Shown: positions 9,001 to 16,585 of the stretch, piece by piece
Layout of the letters: each line of letters begins with the position of its first letter
Numbering within the stretch: the first letter of the stretch is position 1
NCBI GenBank assembly: GCA_016712415.1
Contig: JADJRC010000009.1
Span: 169,001-233,000 of the forward strand
DNA length: 64,000 nucleotides
Source: Lewinellaceae bacterium
GTDB lineage: Bacteria; Bacteroidota; Bacteroidia; Chitinophagales; Saprospiraceae
Reading direction: 5' to 3'
The notes under the pieces: model-generated
Seen by the model: the letters and a program-made list of their open reading frames with translations, nothing else
Told to the model about the DNA's origin: nothing
Databases searched by the model: none
Program-made: the position numbers and the translations under genes

Positions 9001-10935
9001 CGACGCAGGGGAAAAGGAAGGACTGGTGGCCACTTCCACGAAGTAGCCATCGGCGAATGCGGCGGTATTCCAGCTCAGGTCGGTAGTCAGGGGTTGCTCG
9101 GTTGCGCCGTTCACAGGGCTGATGGCAGCAATTGCTGCGGGCGCTCCGGGCAAAAGCGTCAGTTGAACGCCTGCGTTTTGGATGATGCTGCCCGATGTCG
9201 CCTGAACCGTCATGTTATAGGCGCCGGCTGCCCCAGGGGCCAGGTCGTAGATCGTGATTTGTGCGCTGTTGCCCGGCAGGGCCGGGTTGGGGCTGATATC
9301 GACGGTAGCGCCTGCGGGTGCACCGTTCAGGGTCAGTTCCACGGGGTCGCTGAACCCCAGGATCGAGCCAAGGTCGGCAGAGAACAGGAGGGTGTCGCCT
9401 GCGCAGGCCTGCAAGGCTGTGGTGCTGGTCACCAGAGAAAAAGTAGGCACTGGCGGCAGCTGTATCCGGAAGTTTTGGTTGGAAATATCGAAAAAGATAT
9501 TGCCCAGGGCTTCCACTTTTACCCGGCAGGTATTGGAGAGGTTGTTGGGTACCAGCACGCTGGCCGAGCCGGTATTGGGCACATTTGCAGCCAGTACTAC
9601 GGGATAGTTGAACCCGCCGTCGGTAGACAGCAGGATACGCACGTTGGCGCAGTTGACGGGTGCGACATTGGTGTTGTTCACATCCCAGGTGATGGTTTTG
9701 GTTTCACCGACGTACCACAGCACATTGGTATTCGGTTCGGTTACTGTAAACGGTCCTGCGGTGCCGGCCACGGTGACCACCACATCGTCTTCATCAGTAC
9801 AGCCGGCGCCGCCGTGGTTGTCGCGTGCCACCACGCGAAATTTCATGGTGCGCGCCACGGAGGGCAGTTTTTCCCAGGGATAATTGGTGTTACTCACCAG
9901 ATCAGACAAACGCGGAAAATAACGCGTCGGCGATGCCGTGCCTTTGAAGGAGCGGAACAGCGGTCCGGTGGTGCTGGTCGATACCGGAGGAGAAGTGGTG
10001 ACAGCGGCGTCCATTTGTTCCCAACAGAAGGTCAGCATATCGTTGTTCACATCGCTGCCGGTAGCCGTCAGGGCGAAGGGGGTGGATTTGGGGATGATAT
10101 AATCTGCCCCGCCGTCGACGACCGGGTTGTTGTTGTTCGAATTGATCTTCACCGCGCAGGTATTTCCGTTGCCATTGACGGTGAAATTGTTGATTTCCTG
10201 AACGTTGTAGGCATGGAAATAATCGTCGCTGTTGCTCTGAACGTTTTGCGCGCCGCAAATGCCGGCGTAGGCCATGATGGTGCTGCCGCTGCCGGGCTCT
10301 ACGGATGCCTGTGAGGAGCCGTTGCCATTGCAGGATCCGGCGGTACCGTTAAAGGTGTGGCTGCCGCTGAACTGGTGCCCCATTTCGTGGGCGACGTAAT
10401 CGATGTCGAAGGGATCGCCGATGGGGGAACCGCCGCCCGTCACACCACGCGCTTTGCTGTTGGTGCTGCATACCACGCCCAGGCCGGCAATGCCGCCGCC
10501 GCCCGTGCTGACTACGTGGCCGATGTCAAAATTGGCGCTGCCGATCACGGCGGTCAGGTTGTTTTGGTTCTGGCCGAGCATGGTGCTGCCGTTGCCGTTA
10601 TTGTACGGGTCTGTGGCGCCATTCAGGTAAATGATCTGGTCGTTGTTGGGGATCAACTGCATGGTGACGGCAAAGTCGTTTTCATAAACGCCGTTCACGC
10701 GGTTCATTGTGGTATTCATGGCGGCCAGAGTCAGGGCTACCGTGCCGCCGTGAAACGTGGCGTATTCCCCGGTACAGGCGAGGGCGAGGCGGTATCGGCG
10801 CAACTGGCAGTCGCCCTGCGCTTTGGCGGCAGATGGCGTGTTCAGGGTAATTTGCTGAAAATCGCTTGTTCCCGTTTCGCAGTAAAAGCCCTCGTTGTCT
10901 TTTCCGGGCGGGTAATCTTTTTTAAAATATACCAC
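6043..10935 (-). CDS. Giant secreted reprolysin-like metalloprotease with P-domain, SprB repeats and T9SS sorting domain (main fragment)
   Basis: 1630 residues in this frame. The true N-terminus is in the fragment at 10946-11407, separated by a one-base shift in the A5 run at 10972-10976 (plus strand). The zinc motif HEMGHQFSGSH is at residues 183-193, a variant of HExxHxxGxxH in which the usual glycine is serine. It is followed by fibronectin-like segments, a proprotein-convertase P-domain (W-V-G-D-L-D-A-R-L-V-A-P-D-G-T and the closing G-G-S-V-T-A-W-G-L-N-F), a cadherin/CSPG-like segment, and about eight SprB-type units with the pattern Y-x-Y-S-x-N-G-x-x-F-Q-x-x-N-x-F-x-G-L-P-x-G-x-Y-T. The protein ends in a T9SS sorting domain (LLAPNPSSGLFRLEM onward). 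It is likely a surface or secreted peptidase/adhesin. Confidence 0.85.
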   Translation of the reverse strand: MVYFKKDYPPGKDNEGFYCETGTSDFQQITLNTPSAAKAQGDCQLRRYRLALACTGEYATFHGGTVALTLAAMNTTMNRVNGVYENDFAVTMQLIPNNDQIIYLNGATDPYNNGNGSTMLGQNQNNLTAVIGSANFDIGHVVSTGGGGIAGLGVVCSTNSKARGVTGGGSPIGDPFDIDYVAHEMGHQFSGSHTFNGTAGSCNGNGSSQASVEPGSGSTIMAYAGICGAQNVQSNSDDYFHAYNVQEINNFTVNGNGNTCAVKINSNNNNPVVDGGADYIIPKSTPFALTATGSDVNNDMLTFCWEQMDAAVTTSPPVSTSTTGPLFRSFKGTASPTRYFPRLSDLVSNTNYPWEKLPSVARTMKFRVVARDNHGGAGCTDEDDVVVTVAGTAGPFTVTEPNTNVLWYVGETKTITWDVNNTNVAPVNCANVRILLSTDGGFNYPVVLAANVPNTGSASVLVPNNLSNTCRVKVEALGNIFFDISNQNFRIQLPPVPTFSLVTSTTALQACAGDTLLFSADLGSILGFSDPVELTLNGAPAGATVDISPNPALPGNSAQITIYDLAPGAAGAYNMTVQATSGSIIQNAGVQLTLLPGAPAAIAAISPVNGATEQPLTTDLSWNTAAFADGYFVEVATSPSFSPASVVFSQNTANATVQTSTLQPGGVYYWHVRPSNNCGTGDFSPVMAFQTGKITCDQVFNSTDVPQPISQAIDTAISVLNIAENKTIADVNVTFQVSHTWVGDLDARLVAPDGTTILLFDRPGVPATSDGCEGNNINAIFDDSATLTADDFEATCETTTPAISGTYQPVTALSALNGMMAAGEWQIIVKDNVNQDGGSVTAWGLNFCFADTIPTGTIAINTPLLVPAGGSGAIEATNLSFSGAAGPALYTLLSLPQHGTLLLDGTAMAYGDAFTQADIDAGLVAYEHNGDAAVADEFLFDAVDLSASTWVQGATFQIIIVQNNLAATAAESQAVLCPNSATGEITVDATGLDGQYQYSINGGPNQTSNVFTGLPAGDYTIEVTGQFGFTTTTDTITLGDPVAIQATADVLDDDVTVTASGGTGVFQYSTDGVMFQSSNVFENLPNGFYTITVQDENGCTTTVETIVAVNTLLANLVVQSQVNCFGGNTGAVAATVAGGQMPYSYSLNGGAFQPQNTFTGLPTGTYTVEVKDNQGFTITTNEVTITSPPAITVSANAVLNVITVTASGGTGALQYSINGADFQPGNVFSGLPNGIYTITVLDANGCTATTSATVNVPPLVITTINVTGAILCFGDQTGALEVNATGGIPPYEYALNGGAYQSSNMFSGLNDGPHAVSVRDAAGTVTELTFVINQPPALLAAVTLTGNDAQFLATGGTVPYTFLFNGPQPPVNLPNGNYMLTVVDANGCIDVENFTVNIPPLSLAGQITDIDYCNGQATIELAATGGEAPYEYSLNGGPFQSSNEFTIFPGANSVRVRDVTGSIVQIPVPLQLNPPLEADASVSNDTIIASAQLGTPPYLYSINGLPFQSSPVFPGVPNGDYMVVVEDANGCADTVFVLVLGIVNPATEWGLLLAPNPSSGLFRLEMQQAPAELRAEVFDVAGRNLRSLHFAPGGGTFVTTLDLQDLPQGTYLLRLTDGKGVGAVRLSIVR

Positions 10936-10945
10936 GTAGTTGTCT

Positions 10946-11407
10946 TTATCGCCGTGGCTGTACGGGTCGATAAAAAGGGTGCTGTGTGGCCGAGAGCACC
11001 ATGGCGTGGAAGCCCCAGGGCGTCAGGTCGCATTTCAACAATGCAGTGGGGTCGTCGATGCCATATCCGGTATAACAACGTGTTTCCGGATATTTTTCCT
11101 GAAGAGCGGGCGCCATTACAGGCGATTCATTCAGGCGGAAACTGGCGGTCCGGCCATCGGGCATGGGGAGAGTCAGAACGGGCAGGTCGCTTTTGTTTGC
11201 CGCCGCAGTAAACCGTTCCGGGGCGTCGTTGAGCAGCGATTGCAATGCGTTGAGATCGAAACTGACCGTGCGATATACTTGCGGGATTATCAGGCGCTCG
11301 CCTGCAGGCAGGATATCGCGTTCGGCAATATCAGACCAGATGGGTTGCGCTTGCAAGGCGACCGAAAGGGCCAGTAAAAATAAAGAACAGAAGACTCTGA
11401 CCATCAC
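10946..11407 (-). CDS. N-terminal fragment of the giant metalloprotease (frameshifted)
   Basis: 153 residues that begin with a signal peptide (MMVRVFCSLFLLALSVALQA) and a propeptide-like region ending in ...P-W-G-F-H-A-M-V-L-S-A-T-Q-H-P-F. Removing one base from the five-A run at 10972-10976 joins this frame to I-D-P-Y-S-H-G-D-K-D-N-Y-V-V-Y-F-K of the main fragment; F-I-D-P-Y is the expected continuation in this peptidase family. The two pieces are therefore one gene of about 1,790 codons, 6043-11407. Either a sequencing error or a real inactivating or phase-variable shift would explain it. Confidence 0.8.
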   Translation of the reverse strand: MMVRVFCSLFLLALSVALQAQPIWSDIAERDILPAGERLIIPQVYRTVSFDLNALQSLLNDAPERFTAAANKSDLPVLTLPMPDGRTASFRLNESPVMAPALQEKYPETRCYTGYGIDDPTALLKCDLTPWGFHAMVLSATQHPFYRPVQPRR

Positions 11408-11659
11408 TAAGGAATTTGATTTGGATGATTAATATGAATGCGAAAAAACGGACGAAAGTAGATTTTTCCGATTGGGCCTTCCACATGTTTATGGCCGTTT
11501 GGCAAAGGAACAGCAAAAAAAGACGCTGAAAAACAAGGGGGCGAAGCGGATCGTACCGGTTTTGCAATATATTAAAAAACAGGCAGATGCAATATTTGGC
11601 CAAAGCGCACGCTGATATTGACATGCTAACCCGGTTTTTTATTTGCCAAAACAATCTAT

Positions 11660-13696
11660 ATGCAAAAAATCTTCCTGACCGCCTTGTTGCTGCTGTCAAC
11701 ATGGCTTTTGCCCGCACAAACGGAAACCATTCGTTCCGTTTTTTTTGATCTGGACAAATCGGAACTCAACACCGAAGCCCGGCAAACACTCGACGCGCTC
11801 TCCATTACCCTGCTGTCGGCGCCGGATTACACAGTTACCATCGACGCCTATACAGATAACAGCGGTACAGAGGAATACAACAAACGCCTGGCAGAAGAAA
11901 GAGCCGAAAGCGTGCAGCAGTACCTCTCCGCCAAAGGTCTGCTATCGGGGAAAACCACCGTAAAAAGCTGGGGCGAACGAAACCTCACCTTCGATAATAC
12001 CACAGAAGCCAGCCGACGGAAGAACCGACGTGTCGACATTGCCGTGGCGGCCATTTATTTCGACGACTATGCAGCCCTGCAAAAACGCCTCACCGCCAAC
12101 AGTGAACAAAAGATCATGATACAGCCCGACCGCGAACAACAGATCACGGCTGCACGTGGTACCATTATCGCTATCCCGGCGCAAAGTTTTGTCTTCGACG
12201 ACGGCTCCAGCCCGACCGACCCGGTTGAGATCACGGTCAGGGAGGCCTATGCGCCGTCCGACTGGATCTCGTTCGATCTCTCCACTACCAGCAACGGCCA
12301 CGTATTGCAGACCGGCGGTATGGTGTACATTGATGCACAGTCGGGAGGCAAGCAGCTGTCGATGGCTGATGGCGCAGCCATCACGGTGGCCATTCCTGCC
12401 GGTAAGGTGGATCCGGGTATGGAACTTTTTTACGGCAAACAGACGGAAAACGGCGGCCTCAACTGGCAGCCGGTGGGCCAAAAGTTCCGACAGACCCTCA
12501 AGGACCCGGTCGTTACACTCGATATCGATCCCTCGCTGGGCGCCCGGATCATGGCCATGAAGGTGCCGGAATATGCGCTGCCAACCGCACCGGTATTTTC
12601 CGGCGACCTGCCGCTTCGGCCGCGCAAGCCCAATGCGCCGCGCCCGCCCCATCCGCCCCAGCGACCCGATTGGGACAATATCCGGTATATGTTCGGCGGC
12701 CGGTCAGGCGAATCCATGAGCCGGAAAGGCAGCAAGAAAGCAAAGAAATATTATCAGAATGCCCTGGAAAGGTATGAACGCGATTCACTCCAGTATGTGG
12801 CGCTATACAAAAAGTACGAAGCCAAGGTGGCCGACTTCGAGGCATCGAAGCAGCGGTACGCCGTTGAACGCGATAAATGGGAAGTCGCCCTTATGGACCG
12901 GATCAGGGCCATCATGAATTTTGAGCAGGGACGGCGCCTGCACAACTATTCCGAAAATTTGCAGATAGCCCTGAAGCAGATCGGGAAAAATATCGGGAAA
13001 CGCCCGTATTACAGCAACCTCGAGTACGCCGTTATATCCGCTGCCGATAAAAACTACGAAATGCGGTTCAAGGAAGACTTTATGAGCCAAAACAGCAACC
13101 GGATCACCGTCAGTAATTTATACTATAAGCATATCGGATTCAAGATCGTGGAGGCTCCGGAGTTCAAATACCTCTTTCGCCGGGTATGGGACGAATACCC
13201 CTGGGATACGCTTCAAAATGCGACGACTGATATCCTGAAAAACATTGGCCTGAAAGATATTTCCGACAGCCTGAAAGCCGAAATCAGCGAAAAACGGCTG
13301 CTGACGGCCCAATCGACGGCCCAGGCGCAAGGTTATATGCGCTCCTATGTGGCCGACGTCAGCCAGTTGGGCTGGATCAATTGCGACAAATTCTACAACG
13401 ATCCCGCCGAGAAGGTGCAACTGGTGGTCAATGAATCGGAAGAGGCTACCCTTTACGTTGTTTGCAGGGATATCAACAGCCTGTTGTCGTTCTCCCGCAA
13501 TGGCGAAAGTACCTATACCGCTTCGGGCCTGCCCAAAGGCAAAACGGTGTCGGTTATTGCTATCCGGGTCAAAGACGGCAAACCGGAATTCGCCATGCAG
13601 GACGTCAGGGCCGGGGAGACAGGCGCCCTGACCATGCAGTACCGCAGCGTAAACATGAAGGAATTGCGGGAAGAACTGAAGCGTCTGAGTATTTAA
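11660..13696 (+). CDS. OmpA-family outer-membrane protein with N-terminal OmpA domain
   Basis: 678 residues. The signal peptide MQKIFLTALLLLSTWLLPAQ is followed directly by an OmpA-like peptidoglycan-binding domain (residues ~22-130: SVFFDLDKSELNTEARQTLD, later A-Y-T-D-N-S-G, and E-E-R-A-E-S-V-Q-Q-Y-L, R-R-K-N-R-R-V-D-I). Having this domain at the N-terminus rather than the C-terminus is unusual. The rest includes beta-rich segments, a proline-rich linker (residues ~310-335, P-R-P-P-H-P-P-Q-R-P) and a basic lysine/tyrosine-rich coiled stretch. The role is probably cell-envelope anchoring; the C-terminal part is unrecognised. Repeat copy C follows at once. Confidence 0.8.
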   Translation: MQKIFLTALLLLSTWLLPAQTETIRSVFFDLDKSELNTEARQTLDALSITLLSAPDYTVTIDAYTDNSGTEEYNKRLAEERAESVQQYLSAKGLLSGKTTVKSWGERNLTFDNTTEASRRKNRRVDIAVAAIYFDDYAALQKRLTANSEQKIMIQPDREQQITAARGTIIAIPAQSFVFDDGSSPTDPVEITVREAYAPSDWISFDLSTTSNGHVLQTGGMVYIDAQSGGKQLSMADGAAITVAIPAGKVDPGMELFYGKQTENGGLNWQPVGQKFRQTLKDPVVTLDIDPSLGARIMAMKVPEYALPTAPVFSGDLPLRPRKPNAPRPPHPPQRPDWDNIRYMFGGRSGESMSRKGSKKAKKYYQNALERYERDSLQYVALYKKYEAKVADFEASKQRYAVERDKWEVALMDRIRAIMNFEQGRRLHNYSENLQIALKQIGKNIGKRPYYSNLEYAVISAADKNYEMRFKEDFMSQNSNRITVSNLYYKHIGFKIVEAPEFKYLFRRVWDEYPWDTLQNATTDILKNIGLKDISDSLKAEISEKRLLTAQSTAQAQGYMRSYVADVSQLGWINCDKFYNDPAEKVQLVVNESEEATLYVVCRDINSLLSFSRNGESTYTASGLPKGKTVSVIAIRVKDGKPEFAMQDVRAGETGALTMQYRSVNMKELREELKRLSI

Positions 13697-13702
13697 GGTT
13701 TC

Positions 13703-13814
13703 GGAGGTTACGGGTTGCTACATTTCCTTCTCTTTTCGAATAATGGTTTGAGTAGTAATGCTCCACGCAACCCGTAACCCGCAACCTCCGTAACCTCCGC
13801 AACCCGCAACCTCC
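13703..13814. repeat. Palindromic intergenic element, copy C
   Basis: About 112 bases with GGAGGTTACGGGTTGC at the left, AACCCGCAACCTCC iterations at the right and a diverged core (CTTTTCGAATAATGGTTTGA, then TAATGCTCCACGCAACCC) in the same orientation as copy B. It separates two convergent genes (OmpA protein and MFS transporter). Confidence 0.8.
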
Positions 13815-13818
13815 GCAA

Positions 13819-14706
13819 TTACCGCTTCAAATTATCTGTGGCCAGTTCAATTCCTTCGATATCCGGTATGTCGGTTTCGGGCCGGGCATCTGCCGGCGCC
13901 GGAACAGTGGCAGCCTCAATCGGTTTCACGCGTCCGGCCAGCCAGATGCTCATGGCGATGAGGGCGATGGAGAAATAGCCCACCCAGTTGTATCGCTCGA
14001 TGCGGCCTGCGGCAGATTCGTACACCATTGCACCGGCAATATTGGCTGCGATACCGGTGGCGAGTTGTTGCATAGAAGAGTTAATGCTCATAAAACTACC
14101 CCGCTGTTGCGGCAAAACAACACCCGACACGATGGCCTGTGTAGGGATCATGCGCCCGTTGGCCACGATAAAAAACAGTCCGGAAATAAGAAGCACCGTC
14201 CACAAGGGCATCGGCCACAGGTTGGTGATCAGCCACACCGGAATCAGGGAAAGCAAGGCAAAGAATACAAAAACAGGGTATTTGCCGCGCCGGTCGGCGA
14301 CTTTGCCCACCAAAGGCGAGGTGAATATCGTCAGTGCGCCGCCGACCAGGTAGATCAGGAAAATATTGTGTTCGCTAAAGCCCACGTTGTTCACGAGAGA
14401 CGGCGCGATAAACGGAATAATGGCAAAATGCCCCATCATCAGCACGATCGACAGCGATAAGGCTTTCATCTGGTTGGGGGTTTGAAAAATATCGGTGAGC
14501 ACGCTAAGCGGTCTTTTGCCCGGTGTTGCTGCTTCCAGGTGCTTGTTGACCGGCGGTACGAACAGCGCCACCAGCGAAATGACGACCAGTCCCAGACTGC
14601 CGATCGCGAGAAACGGCACGTGCCAACTGAACCTTGCGGCCAGCCACAGGCCCGTCGGCACCCCTGCTACCGAAGCCAGCGAAAAGGAAGTCATCAGGAT
14701 ACCCAT
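13819..14706 (-). CDS. MFS transporter, C-terminal fragment (frameshifted)
   Basis: 295 residues that continue the transporter begun at 15101; the frame is open up to about 14731. Restoring one base at the AA of 14731-14732 (minus-strand CCTTGAATAC to CCTTTGAATAC) joins the upstream V-V-A-D-T to F-E-Y-E-R-R-A-R-A-M-G-I-L-M, a normal transmembrane-5 loop for the major facilitator superfamily. The fragment has about eight membrane segments and the second-half motif K-V-A-D-R-R-G-K-Y-P. The likely role is drug or sugar efflux by proton antiport. The C-terminal tail is charged. It is convergent with the OmpA gene across repeat copy C. Confidence 0.8.
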   Translation of the reverse strand: MGILMTSFSLASVAGVPTGLWLAARFSWHVPFLAIGSLGLVVISLVALFVPPVNKHLEAATPGKRPLSVLTDIFQTPNQMKALSLSIVLMMGHFAIIPFIAPSLVNNVGFSEHNIFLIYLVGGALTIFTSPLVGKVADRRGKYPVFVFFALLSLIPVWLITNLWPMPLWTVLLISGLFFIVANGRMIPTQAIVSGVVLPQQRGSFMSINSSMQQLATGIAANIAGAMVYESAAGRIERYNWVGYFSIALIAMSIWLAGRVKPIEAATVPAPADARPETDIPDIEGIELATDNLKR

Positions 14707-15101
14707 CGCGCGGGCCCTGCGCTCGTATTCAAGGTATCGGCCACGACGGCCAGCACCTGCGCGCCGATCATGCCGCCGAACAAGCCCGCCAGCACCCGCG
14801 CCGCCACCAGGAATTCGTAATTGGGCGCAAGGGCACAGGAAAAAGTGCCGATCACAAAACCGGCATAGGCGAACAACAGCACCTTTTTCCGGTCGAATTT
14901 ATCCACAAAAAAAGCCGATACAAAACTGGATACGCCGGCGGTGAGCGCATATGCCGAAACGGCAAACCCGAACTGCTGTGGATTAATGTGCAGCAGGCTC
15001 ATCAACTGCGGCCCCAACGGCATCATAATCATAAAATCCATGATGTGGGTGAAGTTGACCGACGCAAGCGCGAAAAGCAGGAGTTTTTCTTTTGAATTCA
15101 T
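14694..15101 (-). CDS. MFS transporter, N-terminal fragment (frameshifted)
   Basis: The start is the ATG at 15101 (MNSKEKLLLFALASVNFTHI). It covers transmembrane segments 1-4, with the MFS signature F-F-V-D-K-F-D-R-K-K-V-L in loop 2-3 and R-V-L-A-G-L-F-G-G-M-I-G-A-Q in segment 4. The frame then runs into a stop at 14694 because of the one-base deletion near 14731. The complete gene would be 13819-15101, about 428 codons, a normal MFS length with 12 segments. Confidence 0.8.
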   Translation of the reverse strand: MNSKEKLLLFALASVNFTHIMDFMIMMPLGPQLMSLLHINPQQFGFAVSAYALTAGVSSFVSAFFVDKFDRKKVLLFAYAGFVIGTFSCALAPNYEFLVAARVLAGLFGGMIGAQVLAVVADTLNTSAGPARWVS

Positions 15102-15298
15102 AGGGGAGGGAAACAGTGAAAGGCGGAAAAGGGTTTCAGTTTTGTACGGTGAATTGGAAGTGCCGGGGTGCCGGCGCAGGTGGTAGTTGAGCAAAAGGGG
15201 AATGTCTATTGACGGATGCGATTTTGGGTTGGTTGCAAAAACGGGTGAACATTTCAGGGCAAGGCATGCCAACCAATCCTCCCGGGCTTCACTTATCG

Positions 15299-15306
15299 TA
15301 CCTTTG
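15299..15306 (+). promoter_or_regulatory. Bacteroidota -7 box TACCTTTG ahead of the DEAD-box helicase
   Basis: TACCTTTG matches the TAnnTTTG consensus of the main Bacteroidota sigma factor and lies 24 bases before the helicase ATG. No clear -33 TTG is present. Confidence 0.5.
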
Positions 15307-15329
15307 TCCCGCACCTTTACCGCCACACC

Positions 15330-16580
15330 ATGAAGTTTGAAGAATACCGCATTGCGCCGGAGATAAAGCGAAACCTGGAAGAATTGGGTTTCAAACGCCC
15401 TACGGATATCCAGTACAAGTCCATTCCGCCTATCCTGAAAGGAGAAGATGTGCTGGCTATCGCCCAAACGGGCACGGGCAAAACGGCGGCCTTTGCCATC
15501 CCGGTGCTGCACCTGCTGCATGCCCGCAAATCCTCGGCACGCACGGGGGGCATCAAATGCGTCGTGATGGTGCCTACCCGGGAACTGGCGCTTCAAATCA
15601 CCGAGGTGTTCGACAAAATCGGCAGCCATACCAGGGTCAAAACCTTTTGTGTGTTTGGCGGCGTGGAGCAGGGACCGCAAATTGCCCGCCTGGAAAAGGG
15701 GATCGACGTGCTGGTCACTACGCCGGGACGGATGTTCGACCTCGTGAGCCAGGGGTACATCAAACTGGAGCATGTGGAGATTTTGATCCTCGACGAGGCC
15801 GACCACATGCTCGATCTGGGCTTTATCCGCGACATCCGTGATTTGATAAAGTTCCTGCCGCGCAAGCGCCAGACGCTGTTTTTCTCCGCCACCATCAACG
15901 ATCATATCAAGGAACTGGCCTATTCGCTGGTGACGCGCGCCATCCGGATACAGATTTCGCCCAAAGACCCCGTTGCCAAAAATATCAACCATTCGGTTGC
16001 CTTTATTGCGATGGACGACAAGCGTTTTTTCCTGGAACGCGTGATCCGGGAAAATCCGGACAGCAAAATTCTCGTATTCGTGCGGACCAAAGTCCGCGCC
16101 GAGCGCGTGTCGAAGGCCATGGAAAGGGTAGAAATCGTCACCCAAACCATCCACGGCGACAAAGAGCAACAGGATCGTTTGGAGGTGATGAACCAGTTCC
16201 GGACGGGAGCGGTGAAGGTGCTGATCGCCACGGATGTCAGCGCGCGCGGCATCGACATTCCGGATGTGGATTATGTGGTGAATTACGACCTCCCCGATGT
16301 GGCCGAAAACTATGTACACCGCGTCGGGCGCACCGGTCGCGGCACAAAAAAGGGACTGGCCGTGTCATTTTGCAGTCCGGAAGAAAAGGACGTACTCGCT
16401 GAAATCGAGAAGTTTCTCGACAAGCCCATCAAGGTGCTGGACATCGATAAAGCGGAATATGCCGAAACCCTGGATCTTACCAGCGAGGTCGGCGACAAGT
16501 GGAACGCCACGATGCTCGAAATAGAAAAAGCGGAAAAGTGGATGAGAAAGAAGGAGAAAGGAAAAGGAAAGAAGAAGTGA
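15330..16580 (+). CDS. DEAD-box ATP-dependent RNA helicase (RhlE-like)
   Basis: 416 residues. All core motifs are visible in order: Q motif (G-F-K-R-P-T-D-I-Q), Walker A AQTGTGKT, Ia PTRELALQ, Ib TPGRMFDL, Walker B LILDEADHMLDLGF, III FSATI, IV ILVFVRTK, V ATDVSARGIDIP and VI YVHRVGRTGRG. The C-terminus is short and basic (E-K-W-M-R-K-K-E-K-G-K-G-K-K-K), as in RhlE-type helicases. It unwinds RNA duplexes during ribosome assembly or mRNA turnover. It is convergent with polA, whose stop is only five bases away. The exact subfamily name (rhlE, cshA) is not certain. Confidence 0.93.
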   Translation: MKFEEYRIAPEIKRNLEELGFKRPTDIQYKSIPPILKGEDVLAIAQTGTGKTAAFAIPVLHLLHARKSSARTGGIKCVVMVPTRELALQITEVFDKIGSHTRVKTFCVFGGVEQGPQIARLEKGIDVLVTTPGRMFDLVSQGYIKLEHVEILILDEADHMLDLGFIRDIRDLIKFLPRKRQTLFFSATINDHIKELAYSLVTRAIRIQISPKDPVAKNINHSVAFIAMDDKRFFLERVIRENPDSKILVFVRTKVRAERVSKAMERVEIVTQTIHGDKEQQDRLEVMNQFRTGAVKVLIATDVSARGIDIPDVDYVVNYDLPDVAENYVHRVGRTGRGTKKGLAVSFCSPEEKDVLAEIEKFLDKPIKVLDIDKAEYAETLDLTSEVGDKWNATMLEIEKAEKWMRKKEKGKGKKK

Positions 16581-16585
16581 ACCAT

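Noticed and set aside
8923..10314. Long plus-strand open frame opposite the metalloprotease gene
   Set aside because: Antisense shadow of a repetitive coding sequence.
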